A model generated the notes under the pieces. The model was not told where the DNA came from. It did not search any database and was given only the letters and a program-made list of their open reading frames with translations. A stretch of DNA of 64,000 nucleotides, taken from contig CADCSX010000008.1 of NCBI GenBank assembly GCA_902805475.1, positions 682,001-746,000 on the forward strand, written 5' to 3'. This DNA comes from Entonaema liquescens. Its lineage: Eukaryota > Ascomycota > Sordariomycetes > Xylariales > Xylariaceae. The translations under genes were made by a program, and so were the position numbers. This document shows, piece after piece, positions 36,401 to 47,336 of the stretch. Each line of letters opens with the position of its first letter. Position 1 is the first letter of the stretch.

Positions 36401-39400
36401 TAAGAGCGAGTTTAGCTTTTCCGCGTCTGGTCCCAAGTTTAACCCCGACGCTCCTGCTTTCCAGCCATTGAAGTCTTTTACATCATCGGTGACTAGTGCT
36501 GGGGCCTCTGGTAATGAGAGCGTTGACAACCGCCCGGGTAGCATATTTGGTAGAATCGACCTGAAGCTATCTGAGGCTGCCAATTCTGCCAAGAAATCAA
36601 AGGCTATTCCCATCGTGCCACCGTCTAGTGAACCTTCTACTGCCCCTGCTACAGGAGGTCGTGATGATCAAATAACTGATACCAACCCGACCAAGAAGCA
36701 ATACAGGGAAAGCAATGACGATGGTGATGATGTCCCCTTGTTTGCCAAACCGACGCCGGAGCCGGAGATTCTGGCACGAGCGCAGCCAAGCCCAGTTCCT
36801 TCAGAGACTGCTAACTCCGAAAAGGATAGCACTATTGTGAACTTCCACTCCAACAATAGAGCTGAAGAAGAGGAGATTTCTCATGTAGGTGACGCGACTT
36901 TCGCATCTACAATCCTTTCCGAATCTACGGATGGGAAATTGCAGTCTGAATCGAATGGCACAAAGGCAACTACTAGTCCATCGGCGACTTCTCCTGATCA
37001 AGACAAGGCAACCTGGAAACCTTTTGAGTTCAAAAACGATACAGAGATCCAGGATTTCAATAATGCTAGGCCGTTTGGTGATGAGGAACCCTTGTTTAAG
37101 AAGGAGCATAAGAAGAGCCTTTCCGCCACAGCTAGACCCTTTGTGCCCGGGGGCTTTAATTTTGGTGCTATAGACGATTCTGTGACCGCTCCGTTTGACC
37201 CTATTCTCAAGACTCAACCAGCGGAAATGGTCGAGCCTGAAGAGGAATCTGGAGATGACCGTGCCGGGTCTCCAACTCCTGGACCAGATTTCGAATCTGT
37301 TGCCGAGCCTGAGCCTGAACTAACCAAGGTGCAACAAACACCTACGGAACGAAAGGCTTCATACAGCAAGGGTCTTGGTTCTTCACGGTTTGCATCGCCG
37401 CCACCCGCTCCAAGGGGATTGAATGCATCGAGATTTGCAGCTTCTCCATCGCCACAGCCAAAATCGGCTGGATTATCCGCTTCCCGGTTTGCCGTCACTC
37501 CATCTCCAGTATCCGAAACCAGGTCTTCACAACTTCCTGAAGAAAGCATTAATGAACAGGCTAGCGAGGTATCAGAGTTGCATAGCTTTGAACCTTTGCC
37601 GGTTAGCCCGCCGTCAGAACCCGCTGAATCGAGGGATAATACTACTCGCGAGCCTACATTCGAAGAAATCGATGAGGTTATGCAGCACCTTAACAAGAAC
37701 GACCCGACCATGGGGGTTAAGAGAACCCTGGAGTCTTCTAGTTGGCGTCATCCTAGCCCTGCGCACAATGTTCCGTCTACTACTGTCACGGATTCGCCGC
37801 CGGTACAATTACCACCTCAAGTTCCGTTCCGAAGCGATGGACCGAGTCCAAGCCCGTCCCGGCAGTACCTTCCCTTGCCTAAGCAGGGTACGACTCCAAG
37901 GCCTTCAACCGAGCTCGATGATCCTTTTGTTGACCCTCCTCTGAGCGGCGTTTCGCACTCGTTTGATGGCCCAGTACACCGACTTAATATTGGAGAGAGC
38001 CCACCCGAGAGTGAATGGGATGATGCTTTCAGCGCTAGTGAACAGGAGAAATTGGAGCAGCGTGTCCAGTACTTCGATGGTCATGTCAACGACCTGGTTG
38101 GTACCGTCATTGCTTCTAGACTCGATCCTCTTGAGAAAACGCTTGGCAGCATTCAACATGCCTTGGACTCTTTGGCTCGTAGAGCGCCGTCTAGCCGACG
38201 TGATAGACGCAGTGTTTCTGCCGAAATCCAAGAGAGCGACGCCGACGATGAGGATGACGAGACACCCATCCGTCGATCAATGAGTCCAAAACGAGACAGA
38301 AGACTGGATCAAATTCGGATTGCTGTTATGGACGCTCTGAATCAGCAGCAGTCAATGCGTTCGCTCCAGACCATTCAGCCTGATCCTGTCGAACAGGGCG
38401 TTGACAAGGACGATTTGGCCGTCATAAAGGCGTTGCAACAAATGAAAGAGGAACTCAGCCAAACCCTGCGGTTGGATTTCCGTGGCGAAGACCTCCGAAC
38501 CATTGTGGAGGAGGCAGTAGAGCGTCGTATGCCTCCCACTCCTCAACCAGTAATTAAGGACGACGAGGTAGCAAACGCGAGATTCACTGAGATGCAATCG
38601 AGAATATTGGAACTTGAGCAGCGCCTACATACTGAAGCGAGTAGAACCGAGAGCGAGCGTTCCAGGGTCCTTGAACTTGAGGAACGACTGCGAGCTGAAG
38701 AGGCTCGAGGTGAGAATGAGACAACAATTAGGCGTGGCGCAGAGGATCGTGCAGCTGAGCTTCGGCGACAGCTGGAACAAGCAGAGACGAAAGTGGAGGT
38801 CGAAATAATGAATCGCAGTATTTTTGACCAGAGAATCCATGATCTAGAAGAGCGACTCAGGCTTGCAGAAAACAAGACAGAGGCAGAATTGGCGGGCCGT
38901 AGGCACGCTGAAGACAGGCTCTCCGAGATACAGCGACTTCTTCGTATTTCTTCGGAGGAAGAAGATCGTCTACGTGCCGTGCTCGAGGAACGTGAACAGA
39001 AGATCAAGGCTATGGAGCAATCGTCTGGCAAGACCTCTATGCGTCTTACCCTCCTTGAAGCAGCTCAAACGAACGCCGAGCAGGCCCAAGCAGAGCTCAA
39101 GAACCGTCTGAATATTTCTGAAGTTGAGCTCCGCGATGCTCGACAAGAGACACGACACTGGCGTTCTGAAGCCGAACATGCAAGGGAGACTGCTCATCGA
39201 CAGACGGATGATCTTATGGAGTCACTCAATGAGAATAAACATATGCATAAGCTTATCGATACACTCGGCGTCCAACTCCAAGAAAATGAGCGAATTCGGG
39301 ATAGCTGGCGCGCCAAATTCGAGTCCCTGCAGGATGACATGGCTCATGCAGCTCGCGAAATAACCGAAGAGAACGCCCGGCGTCACAAGAGGGAGCAAGC

Positions 39401-41012
39401 TCTTATCGCACGGCAAGAAGTGCTTGATGCCAGGCTACAAGCTGAAGCACGAACCCGCGAACGCCTCGAAACTGAAATTGAAAGGCTGGAGAATGGTGAG
39501 CGTACTGGCCTAAGGGCTGTTAGTGAATGCAAACGACTCGAGGCGTTGCTATCCGAGCTCCGTGACGACAATCATAATCTTCAGCAAAATATTCTACGTT
39601 ACCAGAGAGAAATTCAAGAAGCAAGGGAATCGGCAGCTGCCGAAGTTCAACGTACGCAGACTTCTGTGCAGGCCGAGCTGGAAGCTGCTAATAATGAGGT
39701 TAACGTGGTGCGCGAGGAACTTGAAGAAGATATTGGTAAACTAAGAGCTCAGCTTGACCAGGTCAGGATGGATGCAGACACTGCGAGGGCGCACCATGAG
39801 ATGATGCTTGAGGAAGCCCAAACAACGAAGCGGACCGAACTCGAAGAGGCCGAGAATAAGAGGCGTGTCGAACTTAACGAATTGATTAGTAAACACCAAA
39901 ATGAGATGGAGGATCTGCAAGCACGGTACGAGCGACAGATCAGCAACGCTGCTGAGGATGCGCAGCGCACGGAACAGAACCTCTTGGAGCGTCTCAGCCT
40001 ATCGACTTCTAAGACGGAACACCTGCAAGACCGTGTTGCTCATCTGGAAGACAAGGTACTAGTTGCGCAAGAAGCTGCTAGAGCGGCGGCCCAAGCGGCA
40101 CAAGCCTCCAAGTCTGTCAGCGCGCCTGGACCTGTTGCTCAAACGAAACAGCTAGCGGAAGCTATGCAACTCCCCGAGAAGGTTTCTCCGCAGGCCCTCC
40201 GTGAATCCATCATGGTCTTACAAGAGCAATTACAAGCCCGCGAGCAACGGATTGAAGAGCTTGAGCAAACTGTTGCTAAGCTTGACCCCGACGCCGCCTC
40301 TAAGATTTCCAAACGAGACGATGAGATCACGTGGCTACGTGAACTCCTGGCTGTGAGACATGGTGATCTTCAAGACATCATTAATGCGTTATCTGCAGAC
40401 CATTTAGATCGGGAATCCGTCAAGGATGCGGCTATACGCCTGAAGGCAAACCTTCAAATGGAGGAACAAGAGCGAGAGCGTGCCATGAATGGCGGTTCAG
40501 CTATCAGCTTCCCCAACATTGCCGCTACAATTAGGGGAGCTGCAACTCCTCGAGTTGCACAAGCTGTTGGACCTCTTGCTGCCGCTTGGGGCAGTTGGCG
40601 AAAGTCGAACCAACCGGCACTTAACAGTCTCTCCAATGTTTTGTCTTCATCTCCGGCGTCAGCTAAAAACTCCACGCCTTCGAAATCAAACGTCACATCT
40701 CAGAACAACTATCTCTCTGGTCTCATGACTCCTCCGGCTTCTAGTATTAGGAACACCCCACCAGCACCGCAGAATCAGGCACAGCCTACTGCATTTGGTA
40801 CGACGGGCCGTCGCTTTACGGCTGAACAGTTTGCCGCTAGATCTCAAGGTCAGTCAGTAACAGCACGGCAAGCTGAGAAGATGCCTCGGATAAGCACTCC
40901 GCCCCAGCAGGAGCGTCGCCAACCTGTCACTCCTCCAATGATGCGATCTGGCGCATACGATTCAGACGCGCATGTCGAAGAGTTTGACGACGCTTCCTTC
41001 TTCGATGATTGA
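33494..41012 (+). CDS. Giant multi-PAM2-motif coiled-coil protein (Upa2-like scaffold?)
   Basis: Exons 33580-34850 and 34909-41012 are firm; intron 34851-34908 is GTGTGT..TACTAATA..ATAG and joins LPDLN to AWRNYVNELNEAK. A tentative first exon at 33494-33513 supplies the ATG (MSRFRL-SPLKTYSS) but uses a weak GTCTTG donor. The model gives 2,464 aa. Residues about 338-400 hold a conserved-looking block (WKGKNILVCLPWDEERG..LGYDIRGFDLEGR). After a disordered Ser/Pro region come four PAM2-like peptides at about 850, 886, 917 and 940 (LNAGAAEF, FRAGAPSFTP, INAAAPAFSP, FNPDAPAFQP). A coiled coil of about 600 residues follows (roughly 1600-2230), then the C-terminal AAAWGSWRKS (about 2322). PAM2 peptides bind the MLLE domain of poly(A)-binding protein. 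Relatives may be annotated as myosin-heavy-chain-like, but there is no motor domain. Function inferred. Confidence 0.85.
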
Positions 41013-42122
41013 GGAGGGATTTAATGGATCATGATTCTCTTTTGGCGGCAATATTTTGCTTGTCGCAGAAATCAACAAAGGCATCTGGGGAAGTTGAGGT
41101 TATATACCCGAGTGTGCGCTTTTTTATACCATTTGCCTTTTTTCTCTTCTGTCGCTGCCGCAATATCTAGATTGATACCCCTTTATTCTCTGTTTTTTCC
41201 CATCCTTCTCGCACTATCTTGCAACGTAATGAAATGAAACATAACACAGACCACGCACATTCATTCTATTGACAAACCAGATTGGCAATTGGTTTCTCAA
41301 AAATTTTTCTTATTCGAGAAGAAGACTGATAATCAATAAAGTTACCTATTTTTTCTCCTTTAACTTATTTCCTTTGTCCTACACCCACCTTGCATAGCCG
41401 GTTTTGTTGGAGACGGGAGGAGGGAATTTCGCTCGTTTCGCTTATGAGGAAGAAACAGAAGAAGAGAAAGGAGAAGAAGCAGAGAAGTTGAAGCCCCTTC
41501 GATGCCAACACGTGACGTCGTTTCTGGGGAGGTTTACAGATAGCTAGTATTACTACTGTTACTGTATGAAGTCGATCATTAGGATCGTGGTGTATCGTGT
41601 CGAGGAGATATTAGACAGCGTTATAATTAATACTTTCGTCACGTTTGAGTCTATTGTTCCCACCTATGATGACTCAGAGTCATCAGACTATTTCTGAAAG
41701 TTGTATTTATTGTAGAAGCTACTCTTAAAGCAATATCTGCCTGACCCTGTAGTTGAGCCGAGTACATAATGTAGCCGTAACAATAACAAAGCCCGAGAGA
41801 ACCTAATGATGTCATGATATAGGTAATGTTGTTTTTCATGCATGTGATTAAGGAATGAACATTAAGTACCTAAGTTAGGTAGATAGTAGGTAGTAGGTAG
41901 TAGGTATAATATATACAAGATCCGTCAGTTAGTCGTAGTTGCGTGACACCATGCGTTTATATAAGATAAGAATTCCAATGCGATGCGTAAACCCAAGAAG
42001 GAAGGAAAAAAAAACACCAGGGCGATCCGATCCAACTAACTCCGTCTTTTCTTCATCATCATAAAAACATGTTGATGGTTTTTTTTTTTTTTTTGAGAAA
42101 GCACAGGTTTTAAAAGGGTAGT
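41013..42122. other. Convergent intergenic region
   Basis: It lies between the 3' ends of the coiled-coil gene (plus) and the cerato-platanin gene (minus), so it should hold two 3' untranslated regions. It contains a 19-bp perfect palindrome with a TGACTCA core (41667-41685), a GTAGTAG array at 41884-41905 and a T run of about 18 at 42078-42095. No gene is supported. Confidence 0.55.
41667..41685. promoter_or_regulatory. 19-bp perfect palindrome with AP-1/Gcn4-type core
   Basis: TGATGACTCAGAGTCATCA is a perfect inverted repeat around one central base and contains TGACTCA, the Gcn4/CPC1 consensus. It sits between two convergent genes, about 1 kb from any visible start codon, so a promoter role is not evident. 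Confidence 0.4.
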
Positions 42123-42702
42123 TTAGTGGATGCCACAGGCGCTAACGTCGACCTGGCGGGACGAGGCGTCGACGCGGCCGAGGGCGACGGCCTGGCCGTT
42201 GGTGAGGGCGTTCATGGCGTCGAGGGCGATGTTGAAGCCGACGCCGGAGTGGTCGATGGCGTAGACGTTGATGGTCTTGCCGTTGTAGCTGAGTTCCCAG
42301 CAGGTGCCGCACTATTTTTTTTTGTTTGTTAGTATCTAAGGTATCTAAGCTAATATGGTTGAGGTGAAGGTTGGAGGGGAGATAACTTACAGAAGGAGAG
42401 TTCCAGCCGGCAATAGCCTCAGCGGCACCGATGTAGGCGCTTGGGATGTTGCCCTGGGTCTGCCAGCCGTAGCGGGTGATCAGGCCGTTGGGGCCGTCGG
42501 AGCAGGCTACGGTGGTGAGGGATCGGGATCGGTCATCGTAGCCGGTGTCGTAGGAGACTGTTTGCGGTTTGTTAGATTATCATTACTTATAATCAGGAGA
42601 TCAATGCCCACTTTGGGTGAGGGGAGATGGAGGGGTCGTACCAGTGATAGCCGAGGAGGCGGCGGCGAGAGAGAGGAACTGGATGAGCTTGGAGAACTGC
42701 AT
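42123..42702 (-). CDS. Cerato-platanin family secreted protein
   Basis: Three minus-strand exons, 42702-42642, 42557-42391 and 42311-42123, encode 138 aa. Introns of 84 and 79 nt are GTACGA..CTAAC..ACAG and GTAAGT..ATAG, and all phases agree. Residues 1-18 are a signal peptide ([18 protein letters not shown]). The mature protein starts VSYDTGYDD and contains [32 protein letters not shown] and a terminal VSACGIH, so the four conserved cysteines are all present. Length and order match the family (SM1/Epl1, cerato-platanin, MSP1). These small secreted, expansin-like proteins bind chitin oligomers, sit in the wall or medium and are known elicitors of plant defence. Exon 3 has strongly C-biased third positions, suggesting high expression. 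Only antisense ORFs appear if introns are ignored. Confidence 0.95.
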
Positions 42703-45700
42703 TTTCGTTTTTGAGGTTTGTTGTGAAGATTAGGGATTTGAAGTTTGGTTTGGAATTTGAAAAGTGACTGTTTATGTCTCAGGTATTATGTCTCTAAGTG
42801 AGGAGATGAGGAGGAGAGAAGCGAGGATGAAGTTTATTACAGAGATGACGAGGAGGTTATTAGTATTTGAGTTGTAGATGCTGTAGTGGATGGTTGATTA
42901 TGAGATGACTATGGGAAGACGAGCAGACGTCGTCTTTATATATACATTTATCCGATTGCCCAACTCGGCGATATCATATTCTAAGGGTCTCGTATATCGT
43001 GGCTCCCCTCTATCCGCGCTACGCTGCTTTGTCTCTACGGTACGTTACTTACGAAGTTGAAGTTCGACGCGATGCTATCATACGCTGGTGACATGCTGCA
43101 GCTCAGTGGAACCCGGGCTTGGTTTAACTAAACTGACAATTGATATTGTGGCCGAACCCGTTAGCTTAAGGTACCCAGCTTAATGCAGGGCCCATCCATG
43201 TGCAGTGACGACAAGATTATTGAGGTGAGGACTTGTGTCATGCGCTTGGTAACCTAGTCGTCGGTTATCTGCTAAGTAAATAAATCGTTGCATAAGGACA
43301 GGCAATAAACAGATAGGATAGGTTGGTAAGTCAAAAGCATTGTTACAAATATCGTGCAACATCGGCGGGCCTTGATATCTCGTGTTTGTGCTGCTTGAAG
43401 GTTATGTGGGGAGTAGTCAATGCCGATCTCACTCGTATTTGGTGGTGCGGCTTGATTCTTTGCTGGGGCCGCGAGTCCGTGACTGGCTGGACGATGGCTA
43501 GACCATCTTCACTGAGTCGGAGACATACCATTAATAGTAGGCATGAACAACGCCCAGCCCTGCAGTGTGTAGTTTGAGGGTCCCGTGCATCTGGGGGGGC
43601 ACGCTAACGGCAGTTGGGTAAATGAGGAGACCTGCAGCTTGCCAGCTCTTCGTTGATTCTAGAAACTTGCCTTAGGTAGTTATCCAAGTTGTTGACAATC
43701 TTGAACTCCGGAATGTGTACCTATGTAGGCACATCTTCCGAGAGTGACTTACATCATCAAAATCGATGTAGAATAGTAAGACTATGTCTCTCTAGTCTAA
43801 TGTAAGACAATATCTGCTGACATAGAGAAACGAGCTTCTAAGACAAAGAATCTAAACATAGTTTCTTTATCCGATCTCGAAGATGGCTGGTTACAAACTA
43901 TCCACGGGACCTCTAGCGGGGGCTGAGAATCGTGTATGACCACAAGTGGTTTCCGCGGAAGATCGAATGTCAGCGTCAGCCCTTGCTTTGAGGCTCGGTC
44001 TCGGTTTTCGCTAAAGATTGGCCGAGACTTGTTGGAACGATGCGGCTATGGCTACCCAACACCCAACGACCGCAATAGCCTACCTTGACGTACTCATAGT
44101 ATCTTCCCGCGCATAGTCGAATTATCAGAATGCGCTACTCCCCCGCATAATACGGCTGCATGGCGGCTGTTGCGATTCGTGATGTAATGAATGGAGTTGG
44201 TAGATCAACCCCCCGTTCACCCCAGCATCGCTGCCATGTCAAGGCCCACCAGTGCTTATCCTATCCTGATCGTATCGAGGAAAAGACCAAAACTCATGAT
44301 AGTCTTGTGGAGGAACACGTTATTCCGCAAATGGACCCCGGAACTACCGATATCTCTTTAGATGTCGGCAAATAGGTCCTACTCAGCACTGTGCTGTGAA
44401 ACTTCACTAGGTTAGGTCAAGACATTGACAATATGTGCCATCGTCGGAATTCGGAGTCATACCCACGGACGGGAAGGAATACGAGGTGACATACGAGGCC
44501 CGCTATGGATATGCTTGAAAGCGATACTATACGGGGGTCGGGTATAAGAGTCGAGCTCCGTCCGAAAGAGAAAGCGGTGTCGATCTTCCTCATGTTGATT
44601 GACAAGAAGCAAACCTGAGGGCTTTAATCTTGGACTGCATACTATGGTAGAAGTTGATCCGAAGACTCATTTTGAAGCCTTTCTAGCTTTGGCTTGGCAA
44701 GGGATGTTTGATATCTTTAGCTTCTGTCAGTATGTTGGTTGCCGTCCTCCTTACCAAGCTACCTAATATTTCTTGACACTAGATATATCTACCTAGCTAT
44801 ACTCGGAAGCTTCCTTGAGCTGCGATGTTTGTGTCGGCAATTCCCCTTGTCTTACCGTTCACACTATTTTCTTGATGAATTTCTCGTTAAGATTCGACGC
44901 ATTTGAGACAAAATCCAACTATGGACTTGATATCCGTATCACCAAGCAACGGCGATATTCACTCATTCTGTTCTTCCCTTTGAGTTCTCAATTATGTCCT
45001 TACCATGAGGATTTGATCCCTCAAGCATATATCCGCGATATGCCACGCGGCTATTGAATATATGTAATCTTTTACCCAAACCACTGGCTGGGATGAAGTA
45101 CGTGGGGTGAGGCCGAGAACACTATTCAATTCAAATACTATGGCCTCTCTATTCGGCGACAATAGGTCTTGTGTGCTGGTGTAGATCCAATGGAAAGGTA
45201 TACCGTGGATCGCTACGCTTTGCCTACGCTCTAACACCCTGACGACAACAGGACGGCGTTGATTGAACGGGCCGGTAAATCCCACGATATTCGTATCATT
45301 CGATGAATAACAATCGTTTTGGGGAGGATCGCCCCGAACCAGCCGATTATCTCTTTTTACAGTCCACTGATTTATCAATGCGGTAAGTCTAGACCTCGAT
45401 CTTGTTCAAAAAGGTTGATGTTCATACGGATCCGATTTCGTTAATCGGAGAACTAAAAAGAATTATTCCTATGCGGACAAACTTATGCGACTTCCATACG
45501 CGTGTAAGCTGCGGAATGACCGGTAAGACCCGCCTGTGATAAGGTAAGGTACCTGGTCTTGTGGGGCCGTTTGGTGGTGGTTAGACCACTAAATCAACCA
45601 CTCAGCTTCCACTGAATATACTAAATATCACTGAATATCCTTGTTGAGGATACGTAGCTACACGGGAACGGAACTTACACTGTACAGCATCCGTTAGCTC

Positions 45701-45947
45701 CCCCGCCTGTGTTTCGTTTTCGGTGTCTAGGTGTTTCGTTTCATCCCGTCGGCTTCACCATTTTTTTGGTTTTCTATAATCCGTATCGCGTCCCGTGGAA
45801 TCCGATGTCGTTGCAATTTGTTTCGTGATTTCTTTAAACAGCCAGTCTCTTCACTACTTCCCGTTTCATGCGTTTTTTTCCAATTTCCATCCATCGGCTG
45901 GTCCGTTACGTCTATTTCGTGTATCTCGTAGCTCAACAAATTTCACT
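42703..45947. other. Intergenic, promoters of cerato-platanin and MFS genes
   Basis: Both flanking genes are transcribed away from this 3.2-kb gap. Apart from the TATA box at 42934-42944, no control element stands out. A 128-codon minus ORF at 44992-45378 contains AIHGIPFHWIYTS and ELNSVLGLTPRTSSQP, which loosely recalls LINE gag-like proteins, but the match is too weak to call. No other coding signal was found. Confidence 0.5.
42934..42944 (-). promoter_or_regulatory. TATA box of the cerato-platanin gene
   Basis: TATATATAAAG reads on the minus strand about 232 bases above the cerato-platanin ATG, implying a leader of roughly 200 bases. It is the clearest TATA-like element in this upstream region. 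Its use is inferred from position and orientation. Confidence 0.45.
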
Positions 45948-47336
45948 ATGACAGCTGTCGAACCAAGCACCCGGAAAAGGGTGTTGAAGGTCATCTTCGT
46001 ATCATTGCTTTTAGACCTGGTATGTCACACAATGCGGTCAAATACACGAGACATTATGTATACTAACTACGGATATTTGCAGATATCGTTTACCTTTATC
46101 CTCCCTCTCTTCCCAAAACTTCTCGAGTTCTACCGAAATAGCGAAGCGGGTGACGGTTCGCAATCGACATTGCTTGCTCAGATTCTCGGCGGTCTTAATG
46201 CGTACAAATCTGCCTTCGCGAAACCGATCGATTCGAGATACGATATTGTCCTGTTGGGAGGAGCTTTAGGAAGCTTATTCTCTTTGCTCCAGGCCATAGC
46301 GTCCCCTGTTATTGGACACCTGTCCGACAAATATGGCAGAAGGTCTGCGCTTCTTGCCAGCATGGCTGGAAACATCTTGTCAGTTCTCCTCTGGGTAGTA
46401 GCAGTGGATTTCAGGACCTTCCTTGCCTCGCGCGTTGTAGGTGGTTTATCGGAGGGCAACGTACAGCTAGCCACAGCCATTGCGACCGATATATCGGACG
46501 AGAGTAGCCGTGGCTCGACCATGGCCCTCATAGGTGCTTGCTTTTCGATCGCTTTCACATTCGGTCCAGCTCTCGGCGCATACCTAAGTTCCATTGCAAC
46601 CGTGGCCGCGAACCCTTTCGCAACAGCTGCCGGCGTGTCTCTGTCCCTCATTGTGGTCGAGACAATCTACCTTTATTTCTCGTTACCTGAGACTCTGCCA
46701 AGCCAGACGGGGAAAAAGACGACTAAAGCAGCTACGAAACCGACCGCGGTGACACGTACAAACTCCCACTTTTTGCTGAACTTTGTACACTTCGCCTTTT
46801 TGCTATTTTTCTCGGGAATGGAATTTTCCCTGCCGTTCATGACGTACGACCTCTTCCAGTACAGCTCGGCTCAGAACGGCCGACTGCTAGGCTACGTAGG
46901 CCTAATTGCCTCGATCCTACAGGGTGGTGTTACCCGTAGACTCCCGCCGCTTCTTACCGTGCGGATCGGTGTTACTGCATGCTTACTGGCGTTCGTCATG
47001 CTCGGGCGCATCACTACGGTCGGATCGCTATACCTGGCCGCTACTTGCTTGGCAACCACCTCAGCCACAGTCGTCAGCGGCCTGAACACGCTAAGCAGCT
47101 TCGAGGCTAGCGAGAGCGAACGAGGAGGTAAGCTAGGCATGCTTCGAAGCTACGGCCAGCTCGGTCGAGGCTTAGGTCCCATTCTGTTCACCAGCGTGTA
47201 CTGGTGGGCAGGCAGAGAGGTTGCTTACGCCGGAGGTGCTTTGGGTATCTTGGGCGTTACATTGCTGGTATTTGTCGGGCTTAAGTCGCCGCACGGTTCG
47301 CTAAAGAAGGTCAAGTCGGAGAAGAAGGAATTATAA
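45948..47336 (+). CDS. MFS transporter (drug:H+ antiporter-like)
   Basis: Start at 45948 (MTAVEPSTRKRVLKVIF); the frame is open 51 codons further upstream, but that extension is unlike an MFS N-terminus. An intron at 46020-46082 (GTATGT..TACTAAC..TGCAG) is 63 nt, a multiple of three and free of stops, so it hides inside the open frame. Removing it joins SLLLDL to ISFTFILPLFP and completes helix 1. The protein is then 441 aa. The loop 2-3 signature GHLSDKYGRRSAL, followed by RVVGGLSEGN, marks the major facilitator superfamily, with about 12 helices. SPVIGHLSDKYG and the overall length resemble the MFSD10/tetracycline-efflux-like group. Substrate unknown; neighbouring genes give no clue. Confidence 0.88.
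   Translation: MTAVEPSTRKRVLKVIFVSLLLDLVCHTMRSNTRDIMYTNYGYLQISFTFILPLFPKLLEFYRNSEAGDGSQSTLLAQILGGLNAYKSAFAKPIDSRYDIVLLGGALGSLFSLLQAIASPVIGHLSDKYGRRSALLASMAGNILSVLLWVVAVDFRTFLASRVVGGLSEGNVQLATAIATDISDESSRGSTMALIGACFSIAFTFGPALGAYLSSIATVAANPFATAAGVSLSLIVVETIYLYFSLPETLPSQTGKKTTKAATKPTAVTRTNSHFLLNFVHFAFLLFFSGMEFSLPFMTYDLFQYSSAQNGRLLGYVGLIASILQGGVTRRLPPLLTVRIGVTACLLAFVMLGRITTVGSLYLAATCLATTSATVVSGLNTLSSFEASESERGGKLGMLRSYGQLGRGLGPILFTSVYWWAGREVAYAGGALGILGVTLLVFVGLKSPHGSLKKVKSEKKEL

Noticed and set aside
35374..39970. Many ORFs of 60-170 codons on the minus strand and in other frames across the giant coiled-coil gene (for example 37214-37711 and 38543-39031)
   Set aside because: They are Ser- or Arg-rich shadows of the 1,996-codon open frame, without splice signals, family motifs or independent codon bias.
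42126..42714. Plus-strand ORFs of 68 and 119 codons, Gly/Val/Asp-rich
   Set aside because: They are antisense to the three cerato-platanin exons, whose signal peptide, cysteines and splice sites clearly set the coding strand.
44992..45378. 128-codon minus ORF with a faint resemblance to LINE gag-like proteins
   Set aside because: Only a few residues match from memory, with no zinc knuckle, reverse transcriptase or poly(A) tail nearby; too weak to call.
45795..45947. 51-codon N-terminal extension of the MFS ORF
   Set aside because: The extension is Phe/Ser-rich and unlike the short N-termini of this group; the ATG at 45948 gives a normal N-terminus directly before helix 1.
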